From positions 31,845,387-31,909,386 of the forward strand of contig OY744519.1 of the NCBI GenBank assembly GCA_963556195.1: a DNA stretch of 64,000 nt, written 5' to 3'. How positions within the stretch are numbered: the stretch's first letter is position 1; every line of letters begins with the position of its first letter. Of the stretch, positions 48,225 through 59,999 are shown in pieces. The stretch is from Sepiola atlantica. Lineage: Eukaryota > Mollusca > Cephalopoda > Sepiida > Sepiolidae. The notes under the pieces were generated by a model. It was not told the origin of the DNA. It searched no databases and saw only the letters and a program-made list of their open reading frames with translations. The position numbers were made by a program, and so were the translations under genes.

Positions 48225-48480
48225 TCAGTGCTTATTCCGTGTTTTATAGCATTAAGCCGAACAGAAGGCCTGAACCATACCTGTGACAGGACGCTAGTCT
48301 GTCACTTGTTATACTTCTCCAGCAAGGCTGGTACCCATTTACATGCCTTTGTGGAGTTTTTTGCCTACAGCTCCTGGTATTCTCAAAATTTGAATCAAAT
48401 GGTCACACATCTAAATACTCACCAGGTTCAACAACGCTTAACTTTGGTGATCTGATGAGAATTGGTGTATCATAATCAGG
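48225..48480. repeat. Possible SINE-like repeat
   Basis: Contains ACCATACCTGTGACAGGACG, TAGTCTGTCACTTGTTATAC, TTCTCCAGCAAGGCTGGTAC and CCATTTACATGCCTTTGTGG. These look like the conserved tail blocks of a SINE, by general recollection rather than a second copy in this window. Low certainty; the 75-codon plus frame is not protein-like. Confidence 0.35.
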
Positions 48481-48689
48481 TTGCGATAAAGGGGGTCATA
48501 TTTATTTTCTTTTTTTTCTCATAAAGAAGTCAACAAGTGAGCAAGTCCCCCCTCCCCTCTACTGTTTACTGATTTAAAATAAATAAATTTATTTTGAGTT
48601 TGAATGTTATTTGAAATTATAGTTGAAAGTAAATTTTTATGAATAAACATCGTACAACTTTTTTGACCAACTTAATTCTGTTGATGGCA

Positions 48690-48800
48690 TTGGTTTTCCC
48701 TTATTCTCTCTAGAATCAGGTACTGACAGGAGGGACCATGTGAAGGTTGCCAACATCCATAAGTGCAAGTGGTGGTATGGAACCGACTGGATGTAAATCC
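48690..48800 (-). mobile_element. SINE-B copy, partial
   Basis: TCTAGAATCAGGTACTGACA, GGAGGGACCATGTGAAGGTT and GCCAACATCCATAAGTGCAA, GTGGTGGTATGGAACCGACT match the 54.85-kb and 23.9/24.2-kb SINE-B. The tRNA-like head is cut off at about 48800, so it is 5'-truncated. Confidence 0.75.
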
Positions 48801-49066
48801 CCTTTTAATTCATTAAAGTATTATAATATGGGCATTCATTTGGCAGTAGCACTGGTTTGGGATTAGAGCTCTTCATAGAACTGTATGATATTTGGATGGG
48901 CAAAGCATAGGAGTATTTTGGCGAAGCATAGGAGTATTCAATTCTTTCACTCCTTATTACAAGCATGAGATCATCAATGAGAAATCAAGAAATAGAGTCC
49001 GTTCTTATGTTTCTGAATTTTTGAGATGAGGATTTATATATAACTTGTATTATTTGGGTTATTCGG

Positions 49067-49480
49067 ACTACTGTTCTCTTCTTGGATATTATTCTCACGT
49101 TTCGGCTGATGTAACCTCCGATCTTAGAGTGCGTCTTGTCAAACTCTGAGAATCTGTACAAAATGTCTGCAAGGAACTGTGGGACAACAGATATAAGTGC
49201 TAAGTAATAATCTGTTCTAAGTGATAGGTCTTCTGGAGGTTGAAGGTTCAATCCTCAGTGCGGGCGATACCAAGAATATAATTACGAATTACTTAAGACT
49301 TCTACCTGGTCATGGCTGACGGAACGAGAGCAAACTACCCCTTTTGATTAAATTAAGTGCTCTGTTCAAAATGCCATGAAGATTCCGGAGTTCAACGAGA
49401 TGCACCTGAAGAAGATCTGAGGTTACATCGGCCAAAACGTTGTACGAATAACATCCAAGATGAGAACAGTAGTCTGAATA
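49067..49480. repeat. Inverted repeat related to 39.5 kb, with hammerhead-like cores
   Basis: TTCGGACTACTGTTCTCTTC through CGGCTGATGTAACCTCCGAT (49059-49122) mirrors GAGGTTACATCGGCCAAAAC through GAACAGTAGTCTGAATAAC (49419-49482). CTGAAGA...CCAAAACGTTGTAC on the plus strand keeps the hammerhead order with G12 lost. The interior (about 300 bp) includes GGAGGTTGAAGGTTCAATCC, a B-box-like motif. Confidence 0.65.
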
Positions 49481-49604
49481 ACATAAATAATAAACATATT
49501 CGTTTAATTATATATTTTTTAAATTTATTTATTTTTATTTTTTTTTCGTCCAGTGCCAGTCAAGCTGGTCATAAATTCAAAAAGTAATCTTTTTTTAAAA
49601 AATC

Positions 49605-49705
49605 TGATGGAAAGAGATATAAATAAAGACCTGGCCAGAGATAGGTTAGTTTGGAAGTCAATTTCAAAAAGTTGTCAAACACGTGCTAGCATCAAACTTC
49701 ACGCA
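49605..49705 (+). pseudogene. LINE C-terminal tail
   Basis: ERDINKDLARDRLVWKSISK followed by SCQTRASIK matches the 17.6-kb LINE ending (ERGINKELARDRLVWKSISK). Fewer than 40 codons. The frame starting at 49553 merely runs into it. Confidence 0.75.
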
Positions 49706-49805
49706 CGTGCTGAAGGGACTTTTTTGATGAGGAGCAGCTTCTACGGCGGAACCTGCTTACACTTGAACAACAAATTCTGCGGAGCGGCCTAATCCTAACA
49801 TCCAT

Positions 49806-50035
49806 GAGCAAGAAAGTCTATCTACCTCTTGATGATATTTTTTGTCGAGGCTTCAGAGGTCATACACACAGGATGTAGTGTCGACCATTTCAGTTCAACA
49901 GACAAAGGGTCACTTACTCTGTTCGTGTTGCTGTTTCATGGAACAGACTTCCCCAGGCTGTAGTCCAGCAGACCACCACAAGTGCATTCAAGACAACCTT
50001 GAACAACTGTTTTGAGGATGTATATATTTGTATTA
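49806..50035 (+). pseudogene. Third LINE-type C-terminal fragment
   Basis: Plus-strand translation includes CRGFRGHTHRM, a stop, CRPFQFNRQRVTYSVRVAVS, WNRLPQAVVQQTTTSAFKTT and LNNCFEDVYI. This is the ending of another LINE/RT protein family (R..GH...R...FS.RV...WN.LP..VV.A.S...FK..LD). One internal stop; the rest of the element is absent. The 50-kb hAT-like MITE follows immediately. Confidence 0.75.
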
Positions 50036-50045
50036 GTGTTGGCAC

Positions 50046-50475
50046 GATTAATCGGAACCGGGAATAAAAAAAATCAGAACTTTTTGGGGTATCAGAATCG
50101 GTTTCTGTATCAGAAAAATTTGAACCTAATTTCTGATTCCCAAAACGATTCTTTTACTTATTTTTGTTAAAATTTTAATTTTTTTATTTATTTAAAACTT
50201 CATTTTCTATTGCTGGCACAAGTGAAAAATATAGATGAAAATCTTTCAATGAGTTCATTAAAATCTTGGATACAATACATAAAGGGGAAAACATTAAGAA
50301 GTTTGTCTAATTGAAAAAGAAAATTATATGTAGATTTAAAAGTAGATGAGGACTCTCCGTTACACCCCCCCCCCCCAATGAAATTCTACTTTTTAAAGGC
50401 AATTTTAGAATCGAAATTGGTAAGTATATTGGAATCGGGGGGGGGGGGGGATATTGGAATCGTTCCATCACTAAT
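50046..50475. mobile_element. hAT-like MITE with GATTCC-rich ends, copy 2
   Basis: The left end TAGTGTTGGCACGATTAATC and right end GGAATCGTTCCATCACTA are inverted. The body matches 23346-23842, including a poly-G run at 50439-50450. The flanks ATTTGTAT and ATTGGTAC agree at six of eight positions, a plausible decayed 8-bp duplication. Confidence 0.75.
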
Positions 50476-50516
50476 TGGTACATAACTTTTTTTTTCCCAA
50501 CGCTCTCTTTTTTATT

Positions 50517-50960
50517 AGGTCGTTACAAAATTAATGGCCGATTTCGGAAACATACATTTATTCATGAAATTTTTTCACCTTTCCAATACTCCGTAAATGA
50601 TGTCAAACTGTTACACTGCTGACACCAAGTGTCTGAGACAGTACTGTGACACGTTGGCGTCGATTTTGCTCAACAAGTGCTTGTAATTGTTCATTGTCAA
50701 GATTACATAGCCGTCCTCTACCTTCTTCATCTTCAAAGCTCTCGTCTCCACTACGGAATTTCTGGAACCACCTTTGTACTGTCCGATCGCTTGTGGATCC
50801 ATGTCCCCATGCTTTATTGATATTGGCAGAAGTTTCAGAGGCATTGTGTCAAAGTTTGAACTCCTGCAACATAAGAAGGCGAAGGTCATGTTTTGGCATA
50901 TTCATCATTGAGGATCTTCTATGCTTCAAAAATACTTTCTATCTGAAAAAAAGTTACGAA
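50517..50960 (-). pseudogene. Mariner transposase N-terminal relic with terminal repeat
   Basis: The minus strand, across two frames, gives NAPETSANINKAWGHGSTSD, RTVQRWFQKFRSGDESFEDE, EGRGRLCNLDNEQLQALVEQ and NRRQRVTVLSQTLGVSSVTV. This is the paired helix-turn-helix DNA-binding region of mariner transposases (RTVQRWF.KFRSGD.S.EDE.GRGRP). The C-terminal catalytic domain is missing. The element jumps to its terminal repeat AGGTCGTTACAAAATTAATG (50518), preceded by TA. An internally deleted relic of a different mariner subfamily from that at 13.2 kb. Confidence 0.88.
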
Positions 50961-52458
50961 TTGTTATTGAGAACACATTAATTATTATATATGTTAAAAT
51001 TTACCATAAATAAACTTCAAATTCTGTGTTACAATGACTTTTTAAAACCCACTTTTGTAACCGAACATGTCATGGTCATATAAGATGCGGGACTTTATTG
51101 GCTAAAATATGGGCCAAGTAGTGAGTCTCTACAATGAAAAGTCAAAGTTATTGCCAAAAGTGAGACTTACCTTTTTCTGTGATCTCGACCATAACCTAGA
51201 TATCTCAAAATTAAATCAGTTCTAAGTTAGACCATGCCCATGATCTTGTTAGGTGACGATTGGTGAAGCGATGTAGACGCTAGGCTGTACGCAAAAATAG
51301 TGACAAACCAACAGATAAACTCAACCGAAAACATAACCTCCTTGGTGGAGGTAATAAGTTTTGATTTGATTTATTTTTAACACGGTACACAAACTTTTTC
51401 CTGAACCTAATATTAGTTATTAGTACCATTAATTGCTATTTTAGATTTGATTTCGTAATAAAAGTAGCCATTTTGTTGTTTGCTGGTAAAGATATGAATT
51501 GGTCTTTTATCTCTTTTATGGTTTTATTTCTGGGTTTGTGCCATGCTGCTTCAAATGATCCGTTTACTGGATTACACCTTTTAAGTTCTTGGCATTGCCA
51601 CGGAAAACCTGCAGTGTTTCCAGGTCTGTCTGCCAGCAATCAATAATGAGAATCTGCTTCCATAGCAAGATTTCTCCCTGTAAATGTTTCCAGCTGAATC
51701 TAGAACCCCCTTCCCAAACGTTTTTATTCATTTTTTTTTTTTTTTTTTTTACCTTGGTGAAATTGTAGGAAATTGCTGACCTGATTGACCTCCTTAATAT
51801 TTTAGGTTAAACAAAATTCTGATAGAAGATAGAATTTTTTTTAAATAAAAGAAAAGACATATGTATAGACAGTAGGTTTGTAGATTTAAGTCTGTTCACA
51901 TTAAAAGTAATTTTTTATTTATTATTTTTCTTTTAATATTTTTTTTATTATTTAAAAATATTTATTTTATTTTTATTTTTTTAATATTATTTTTATTATT
52001 TATTGTTTAATTTTTAATTTGTTTCTTTATATTTATTTATTTTGTATTTTTATTTAATTTCTATTTTATATTTTAATTTTTAATTTATTTTTCTAATTTA
52101 TTTTAATTTAATTTTTATAAAGCAAAAATTAAAAAAAAATATATTTATCGAAATCATTTTTTCTTCACTAGTTGAATTAAAGTACATTTGGTAATGAGAC
52201 CCCAATTTGGAGTAATTCCTCTTTTTTTTTTTCATTACTCCCAAGTCCATTCTTACCATGAGTGGTAGTATTTGTTTGTATCCCATCTTTGGTTTGAATA
52301 GAATTTTTGTCTTGGACATGATAGAAAACTGCAGCTGGTGATGAGGCCAAATTTGGGGAGTGTGGAATCGCCCCTTTGTTGCAATTGCACACAAGTTTAT
52401 TTTGATTCTTAATGTTACGGTCCTGTCTCTGGCTTAAATGCAAGGCCATATCTATAAG
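50961..52458. other. Intergenic, partly low complexity
   Basis: A poly-T run at 51728-51750 and a T/A-only stretch at 51901-52135. The minus frames at 51436-51639 and 52098-52449 look partly protein-like (FEAAWHKPRNKTIKEIKDQF) but match no family I know. The block TTCATTACTCCCAAGTCCAT (52240) recurs near 57.77 kb. Confidence 0.45.
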
Positions 52459-54425
52459 TAGGTACGTGCAAAATCAATGGCCGATTCCCAAAATGTAAAA
52501 ACACTTGGACCCACCTTTCACTTAAATATTCACCAAAATTCAGGAAATCAACCAATTTAATGAAATTTTCAGTATTAATCAATGATCACGGAATATAATG
52601 AAACCATTATTTTTCTTAAAATCTTAGTGAAAATGTATTATTTGTTGAAAACAAAATACACCTTTACTAAAGTTATATTTTTAAGTATTATAAAAAATGC
52701 ATGAATTTAAAAAATTTTTTAATGAAAATAAAGCACTGTAGATGTTAACAATTAAAACATTTTAAAAATATATTTCATATATATTACGAAAAAGGCCCTA
52801 AAATTCTGTGTTAATAAAATCACTATAACTCTAAGAAAAATGAATTTCTTGAATTAGCGATGTTATCATTGAATAAAGCATTGTTTAATCAATATTTTCA
52901 CCAAAGAAATAATATAATTGCAAAAAATATTTTATGTGATTTTAATGATTTGAGTTTCTGGGAAAATTAAAAATGCGATATAATTATATTTCTTTTTCGC
53001 ACATGAATATGTCATCATCAGCATAAGAAATTCTGTTTATAATCTTGAAAATAAACAAAAAATTGAAAAAAATGAAAATCAGGATCATTACGAAAAAAGA
53101 ATTTAAAATATTTGATAAGTTCTACTAACGATTGACTTGGATAGGTATGGTGGCTCTGTTCTGTAATAAACAGGTGAGATTTGCTCTCATATCACAACTC
53201 GCTTCCACATCGCCCTCAAAATTTTATTTTTAGAGATTCAACAATTTTGTTAATTTCACAATTCATCGTCAATTATTTGGAAAGATAAAACGCAAGTTTG
53301 TATTTGTTTTGTCATTTTTTCATTAATAAATATTTAAAAAGTTAAAAACGATTATTTATTAATAAATAAATATTATTCAAATATGACATTTTCTTTCAAA
53401 ATTGAATTCTATTTATTTATTAAATGTTTTTGTTTTTTCAATGAATAAATTGTCAGTGTAGTCATTGACTTTAATTTACTTTTTCAAACTTAAAATAAAA
53501 GATACATTTTTATTTTTATTTTAAAAAGAATAAATGTAATTTATCGTTACGACACATTTAGAATAAATCGAGTAACTAACGTTTTTAATCATTATGTAAA
53601 AAAAAAATTGATGAAATTAACGCAGTTCGTAAAAATAAATTTTAACAACATTTTTAAAGTTTTATTTCAAATTCTAAGGAAAAACATTGGTAAACAGACG
53701 TCATCAATAATTTCAGAGTATTACTGAATTAAAAACTAATACCAAGTTAAATATGAATCTTTTTAGTTAAAAATGAATAAAATCTTAATTGCGTACATTC
53801 ACAAATATTTTAATAAGCATTTCCTTTTTTATTACAACAAAATAAGGGTACTTAATTAATTAAATTTCTTTATAACCGTTTTTAAAGAAATTAATGGATA
53901 ACAATTTTTTAATTTTTATCAATTATTACAAAACCATTTTTATATATAAAGTTAAAAATTATAAACAGAAATATTATGACATATATTCTGCATAGCAATA
54001 GTCAATTGGTAAACAAAGTCGTTTACCAATTGACTGAATGCCGGATTTTACTAAATTATGACTTTTGGAGGGATAATTTTGCTAATTTTTTAGTAAAACG
54101 TAGGAAATTTTTGTTTTAATTCAGTATCTTATGACTTTAATTTAATAATTATCTTTGAAATAGTTCCAAAAAACTTATATTTATCTTTCAAGGGATTTTT
54201 ACAAGTAGAATTTTTGTTTTTTTTAGCCGTCGTGATAACATTTTTCATTATAATTTTTTTTTTTTTCATACGTAAATATACATTTTTTTCTTTTTTAGAG
54301 ATTAAGTTTAGGCTTTTATCTTTCAAATACAAAGTTTACACGAAAACTAATTTAAAAAAATTAATGATAAGCGCTTTTTAATAATCATGGTCCGTACAAG
54401 ACACGGCCATTTTTGCACGTATCTA
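52459..54425. mobile_element. Possible ~2-kb DNA transposon with mariner-like ends
   Basis: The left end TAGGTACGTGCAAAATCAAT then GGCCGATTCCC resembles the mariner terminus at 50518 (AGGTCGTTACAAAATTAATG). The right end GGCCATTTTTGCACGTATCT, read in reverse, gives AGATACGTGCAAAAATGGCC. The interior is strongly AT-rich without a transposase frame. If real, it is a degraded copy; the AT-rich interior weakens the case. Confidence 0.45.
54001..54034. repeat. Perfect 14-bp hairpin
   Basis: GTCAATTGGTAAAC and GTTTACCAATTGAC are exact inverses around AAAGTC. It lies inside the possible 2-kb element. Confidence 0.9.
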
Positions 54426-54839
54426 TCTATAAGGTATGTAATCTATCAATTACACACTATTTACGTAATATACATCTAGAAAACTAATCTACAGACCATT
54501 TGTATACAAAACATAGATGTTGTTTTGGCATAAAATGACAAAACAAAGGTCGACATGGCGTAAAACCGGCTAACCAAAACCCTCGTTTGAGTTACTATGA
54601 CTGAAAAGAGAAACCGGGGAAAATATGTTAAAAAATATATGTAAGCATTTTTTAAATGCTTAATACTTGTTTTAGTGAAACAGTTTAAGTGAAATGAGTG
54701 TAATTTTAAAGATTATTGCATCGACAGACGCTCCTGCTTGTAACTGGATGAATTTAGTCATTTTATCAAACCAATTTTGCGTAACTTATTGATCAGGTAA
54801 AAACGTAAATTTCTATGAATCGGCACAGTATGATTTTTT
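54426..54839. other. Intergenic, no gene
   Basis: No recognisable feature. Confidence 0.5.
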
Positions 54840-54995
54840 GACTGGCATTGGGTTCTACAATTCTTTCAAGGAGGGGCAGCGTGAAGGTTGCAAACATCCA
54901 TAGTGAAAGTGGTGGTATGGAGCCGACAGGATTCGAACTTGACACACTTAAGTCGTCAGTTCACATCAGTATGCACTTCATCACTGGCACCTCCC
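54840..54995 (-). mobile_element. SINE-B copy with tRNA-like head
   Basis: The minus strand has a GAGGTGCCAGTGATGAAGTG head region with A-box-like spacing, a B-box-like AAGTTCGAATCCTGTCGG (about 54928-54945), then CTCCATACCACCACTTTCAC and ATGGATGTTTGCAACCTTCA. The most complete SINE-B copy in the window. Not a functional tRNA. Confidence 0.78.
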
Positions 54996-55264
54996 ATTAA
55001 TCGGGCGAATGTATAGTAAAACATAACTCTCTAACTATATCCCTCAAAATGCAAAGCCATTACTTTAGAAGCTGGAGTCACTGTTTAAAATTCCAGAAGT
55101 GTGAATCGTGTCGAGCTGGACTACCGATTCCACAGCTGTATAAGTTTTTTAAAGTTGAATTATCTAAATTGCATTCAGTAAAAAAGAAATACAAAGAAAA
55201 TTGAATTCAGAGAGACTTGAAAAAAAAAAAATAACCACCCTTTTTAAAATCAAAGTGGTATAAA

Positions 55265-55515
55265 CAATATATATGGGGTAAGGTACACGATAAGTCATGA
55301 AAATGAAATGCCGTGGTAGACAATGTTTGAAAAAAGCGACAAACAGAAAACAGGTTAGAATGCAGGAGAAACACAAAAACAAGAAATTTGACTGGTTTCG
55401 TTCTGTATTCTGAAGACGTTCTATAATACGAACGAAACTGGTCAAATCTCTCGTTTTTGTTTTTCTCCTGCCTTTTAACCTGTTTTCCGTTTGTCTCTTT
55501 TTTTCAAACATATAT
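55265..55515. repeat. Inverted repeat with hammerhead-like core, copy 2
   Basis: AAAAAAGCGACAAACAGAAA at 55330 is mirrored by TTTCCGTTTGTCTCTTTTTT at 55484. The left flank GGGGTAAGGTACACGATAAG and TCATGAAAATGAAATGCCGT is the reverse-complement flank of copy 1 (46.6 kb). On the plus strand CTGAAGACGTTC-TATAATAC-GAACGAAACTGGTC (CTGAAGA 55411-55417) preserves the hammerhead order, but stem I is weak. Confidence 0.75.
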
Positions 55516-55901
55516 ATATATCTCACTACTACTACTACTACCACTAGGTATTTGAGTCATTATTTATACCATATATATATATATATATACTAACTTGCCT
55601 GTGACTTGTTGGGTCGCAATCACTACCACCATTTATTCTACTTTGATTTCATTCAAAAATTCATAGACTGTGACATGTGTTAACACATTCTGCTCGCATC
55701 ATAACTAAAAATAATAAGTCTTTTTACGTCTATATTATCCTTATGGTTAATATAGGAGTTAGTAGAAGTATTATTTTTTTTCATCTAATTTACATGTGTT
55801 TACGGTGTGTACGAATAATGGCAAAATAAAGCAATTTAAAAACAATACTGAGAAGAGTCTTTAAATGCTCAGGCATTAAAAATATTAATTATTATTTACC
55901 T
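55516..55901. other. Spacer with (ACT)n and (TA)n
   Basis: Short trinucleotide CACTACTACTACTACTACCA (55527) and TA tracts. No gene. Confidence 0.6.
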
Positions 55902-56150
55902 CCTCTCCAGGAGAGGTTAGACACAAGGTCAGGTATGGTTTGGAAAAGCCAGCACCCGAGAAGCACACTCTGACCTACAAAAAATGCCTGAGCAGCCTCG
56001 TCAGCATTCTCTGGTATAGACACCTCAGGTGATTAGCAATAAACTAACTCCACCTCAAAGAGAAGGTAAAGCCTGGGAGGGTAGACCTCCTAGGACTGAA
56101 CAGAACCATACCTCAGCATGACAGCAGCAAAGCCACTGTCAGACTGAAAG
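55902..56150 (-). mobile_element. SINE-A copy
   Basis: TACCTCCTCTCCAGGAGAGG, TAGACACAAGGTCAGGTATG, GAAAAGCCAGCACCCGAGAA, AATGCCTGAGCAGCCTCGTC and GATTAGCAATAAACTAACTC match the reverse complement of SINE-A at 8.6-9.2 kb. It ends near ACAGCAGCAAAGCCACTGTC. Confidence 0.8.
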
Positions 56151-56327
56151 TGATTGAATCAATATACAGTGATTCTATAGTCACTTGAGTTCTGAACTTG
56201 TTTTGCGATACGTAAATCACCTAACATAGCCTGATATTTTTCCAGAAATTTTTCCATTGCAGACTTTTTACAAACACGTCTCTGAAATGTCTGCAAGAAA
56301 TAGAATGCAACATTCTTAAATATATTA

Positions 56328-56362
56328 TACTAGCAGGGCTACCCGGCGTTGCCCGGGACCGT
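56328..56362 (+). repeat. CCCGG-type repeat start
   Basis: ACTAGCAGGGCTACCCGGCG then TTGCCCGGGACC. The start only; the following body (56363-56600) does not align by eye with the 47- and 63-kb bodies. Confidence 0.7.
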
Positions 56363-59289
56363 AAAAAACAAAATAGAAGCGGTTAAACAGTGTGTGTAGC
56401 ATCTTTATTTTGAAACTTCTATCTCTCTACCTGTTTCAATCCGTCTATCTTTCTCTCTCTCCCCTTCCACGTTTTTCCACATCTCTCTCCCCGAACCCTC
56501 TTTTACTTCCGACCAGCTCATTTATCTCTCTTGTTTTAATGTATTGAAAATAATAATGCAAGTCACTCAAGTATCCTTTATATAATAGATAACATTGGAA
56601 ATGACTAAATAACCGCCCCCTTACCGATGAAACCTGCCCTAGTTGACCCCCCCCCCCAAAAAAAAAATGAATAATTAAAGTTTTTTCTATTCACCCAGGG
56701 CAATGCCGATCAAGAATGTACCAACTTTGTGGATGTTTGTTTTGTACTTTTTGACTTTTAACTGGACATACACACAACTGCCCTTTAATAAATAACCTGA
56801 TTTTTTTTTTTTTCATTTTTGAAAGGGACAACCTCTCTGCCCTTCCATTTTACCTAAATACTCAGTTATCATTTTAAGGCCAACATTTTCAGTTTTTTGT
56901 ATACTTACATTTCAATAAAATGTCTTATTTGAAAGTTTTGGCGAGTGCAGAGTCGACCCTTAATTGCTATTACCCTCAGTTCTACTGTGACCTGGAATGC
57001 TAGTAAATGTCAGGGTTCCATTTATGTGCTAAATAGAATTTTCCCTGGGTGTTAGGTCTGCTTATTTTTTAATATGTAGAATTATAGATCATGTGATAGG
57101 GCTGTTTTTCATTGGTTGATTTAGGCACGTGGTCACCCATATGAAAGGTGTGACACGATGCTCACTTCTTTATTCCTCCCTTTTTTTCAGACCAGTTCTG
57201 TTGACATGCTTTTGAGACAAGGTATCTACAAAATATCTGTAAGTTTTTCATATATCCACGTATTAGGAAGTTTTAACATGTGTACATATTTGGTGTATTA
57301 CTTGTAAATACGAATAAATCCTTTTTTTTTTTTTTTTTTTTTTTGCATATAAGTATAGGGTTTTAGTTCTCTTTTGTTTTCGAACCAATACGAAACCTGA
57401 TAACTACTTATATGGGTATGGCATGAAACAAACTCACTTTTATTGGTTATGTAAAATTTTGTCTCCATCAATATGTAAAAGTTTGATGTGATGATACAGT
57501 TTGATAATATTCTTAATCTTTTCTTTTCTTTTTTCTTTTTAGGTAAGTCCCTGCCTTAAATGTTTATAGTTTCCATTTAACGGACATTTTTGAATAAATA
57601 TGCAGTCTGTATGCAATCCGGATTCTCCTCTGGTATGTATGGATCATCGTTGTTTTATGGTTTATGTTAATAGTTGAAGCATTGGTCCTGTGGATGGCAT
57701 GAAATTACGTTTGATTGTGAGGCCACATTATGGGAGATTTTGAGAATCTGAGGTTAGCTCTTCGTTTTCATTACTCCCAGGTCCACTCTGAGTTGTAGTG
57801 CTTGTCAGGGGATCATCTACGGATTAAATATAATAATTTACAGACGATTTATCAAAAAAAATATACGCCTACAAAATAAATTAATCTGCAAACGAATCAT
57901 ATACCAAACTTACGTGCAGTTTCGGTACAAAATGACTTAACATGCTTAATTCTATGCTGTAGAATTCAACAACCAACCAACTTTTTTACGTTAACCTGTT
58001 CTTATCTTTATAATAAAGTGATTTTTTCCCTCCTATTTCATTGACGACTATAGCTTTCTAACCAAAAACTGCATATACGAATCTCCTTCGGCAGCCATTC
58101 AGGCCAATTCTTGATGCATGTTTTCCAAAAATATGCATTCCTTTCATTCACTTGCAATAATTTTTATATTTTATCCGGCTCGACAGCTTCTCTTAATATA
58201 GTCATCCATACAGGAAGTAGGAGTAATTTTCGCTTTCACGCTCAAATCTACCGCCACCCACGTACACTGGGTAGTCTTCTTCCTAGGACCACTATTCCTT
58301 CTTTGCACCATTATTTTTTGTTTTCACAATCCCTGAAAAAATGGAAACTGTACATGCAACGTCTGTAATGGGACAGTTAAAAATACGTTTATGGTTCGAA
58401 CTGTTAAAAGTCAATTTCCTACAAAAAAATTATGTAATTATTTTATTTATAACATGTTTTAGCATATATTTTAAGCGGGGGGGGGGGGGGAGGAAAAAAA
58501 GCAACCCAAATGCACACACTCCAATTTAATCTCCAAGATTTAAAAAAAAAAAAAAAGAAAACAAACTTGGTTATAGGTCTTTAAAAACGCTATCGGGTCG
58601 GGAAGTAGGTGATCATTTTTTGTTATATTTATATGCGAAACTGATCCTCCACTCTAAAGTAAAATTTTTTATTTTTAACCAACTTTTTCAGGCTGTTCAC
58701 ATGTAATCTCCTAAAAAGTATAATCTCATTTTTTTTTTTGGCTGAATTAGCATAGGGTACAGGTCTATAATGATACCCTTGTTTCAATCAAATATTACCT
58801 TCTTTCAAATATTTGGATATAGACACGATTCAGAGTTTCTTGGGTTGATTAATTTTCCTGAGCAATGCCCATGTGCAGGTCTCGCTAGTTGCTCATAATT
58901 TTACCTCTTAATCTATTTGATAATTATGATCAAATTTATTCATAGATGAAAATCAATAAACAACCAAAAAGAAAGAAAAAAAGGGGTCGATAAAATTAAA
59001 TTTTTATCTACTTATCAAAGTCATATATATAATTTTCAAAAGTGTCAAATCATTTTATTTCTGATGGATCATATATTTCTTTGTAATGTGACTCCCTTCA
59101 CTCGGGTGGCGTATGAGGAGTGTAATGGATATCAATGCAGACTATGGAATCAGCCAAGTTCAATCTCAGTCGGATCTGTTGCATTCGCTTACTCTGTGAA
59201 TTAAATGTAATTTGTAAGAATTAGAAAATTATGATTTCTTTGATTAGCTTGATTCAGTTCTTTTTTTTTTCTTGGCATTAGTTACCCGG
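56363..59289. other. Long intergenic stretch, no gene recognised
   Basis: Contains poly-C/A (56646-56667), a poly-T run (57320-57343), a poly-G run (58477-58489) and a block near 57.76 kb resembling 52.24 kb. The frames at 58111-58368 and 58341-58529 match no known family. I see no promoter or RNA gene. Confidence 0.5.
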
Positions 59290-59435
59290 ATACAATCAGG
59301 TATTCACAAGAGGCATCTCATGTGAGTTGTTAGTACCCTAGTGCAAATGGTGTAGTGAAACCGACAAGATTTTAGCACATCATGCCAAGTCGTAAGTCTG
59401 CACTCGTATCCACTTTACCACTACCGTCTCTCCAC
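59290..59435 (-). mobile_element. SINE-B copy, decayed
   Basis: TACAATCAGGTATTCACAAG, GAGTTGTTAGTACCCTAGTG, GGTGTAGTGAAACCGACAAG and TTACCACTACCGTCTCTCCA follow the SINE-B order of 54.85 kb with many changes, including the loss of a clean B box. Confidence 0.65.
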
Positions 59436-59639
59436 TTAAACTGTAATATCATCGGAAAAAGTATGCAATAGCTTAATTTTATATATTGAATCGTTTATAA
59501 TGAATTGTTTTACGGCATTAAATAACCAAAAAGGGTTGATATGCTGTAAAACAGACAAATTAAACTTCTCACTTGGAGCCGTTCTTTTTAACCAGTGAAT
59601 TTGCAAGCATCTAAGATATAAAATTATTGCACACACATT
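59436..59639. other. AT-rich repeat sequence
   Basis: CGGCATTAAATAACCAAAAA and GGGTTGATATGCTGTAAAAC resemble 30.28-30.32 kb. No gene. Confidence 0.5.
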
Positions 59640-59765
59640 GAACCCAAATAGCATTTAAGCTGACAAATCAAACTTTGATTCTGACTATCCAATTTTCATT
59701 TGTTATTGTTGTACCATGTTATACAAAAACAAAATGTACTTCGTTACAATTTATTTAAAAGATAT
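59640..59765 (-). repeat. Penelope-flank repeat, minus strand
   Basis: The reverse complement gives AACATGGTACAACAATAACA, AATTGGATAGTCAGAATCAA and GTCAGCTTAAATGCTATTTG, as at 10.4, 32.0 and 37.4 kb. Confidence 0.75.
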
Positions 59766-59965
59766 ACTTAATCTGGTTCGGCAGTTTTCTAATATGGAGA
59801 CTTTCTTGAATAAACACCTAAAAAAAATCAGTTACGTGAAATTCTTTTTTTTTTTTAGTAAGAGTTAGCGTTCCTTATTTGCTTTTTTTTATTTAGATTC
59901 TGAGTCATTTTAAGACATGGTTATAGAACACAGAAACATTTACAAAATAAATTTTAACATAATGG

Positions 59966-59999
59966 ATCCCGGGCAACACCGGGTTGGTATAGCTAGTTG
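59966..59999 (-). repeat. CCCGG-type repeat start, minus strand
   Basis: CCCGGGCAACACCGGGTTGG then TATAGCTAGT is the reverse complement of the repeat start. It lies 200 bp from the Penelope-flank block in the orientation seen at 37.24-37.47 kb. Confidence 0.7.

Noticed and set aside
51436..51639. 67-codon minus frame with FEAAWHKPRNKTIKEI
   Set aside because: Looks mildly protein-like, but I cannot place it in a family and there is no supporting context.
53001..53020. CTGATGATGACATATTCATG...GAAAAA hammerhead-like order on the minus strand
   Set aside because: Stem II is plausible but stem I and the cleavage site do not form, and AT-rich DNA gives such matches by chance.
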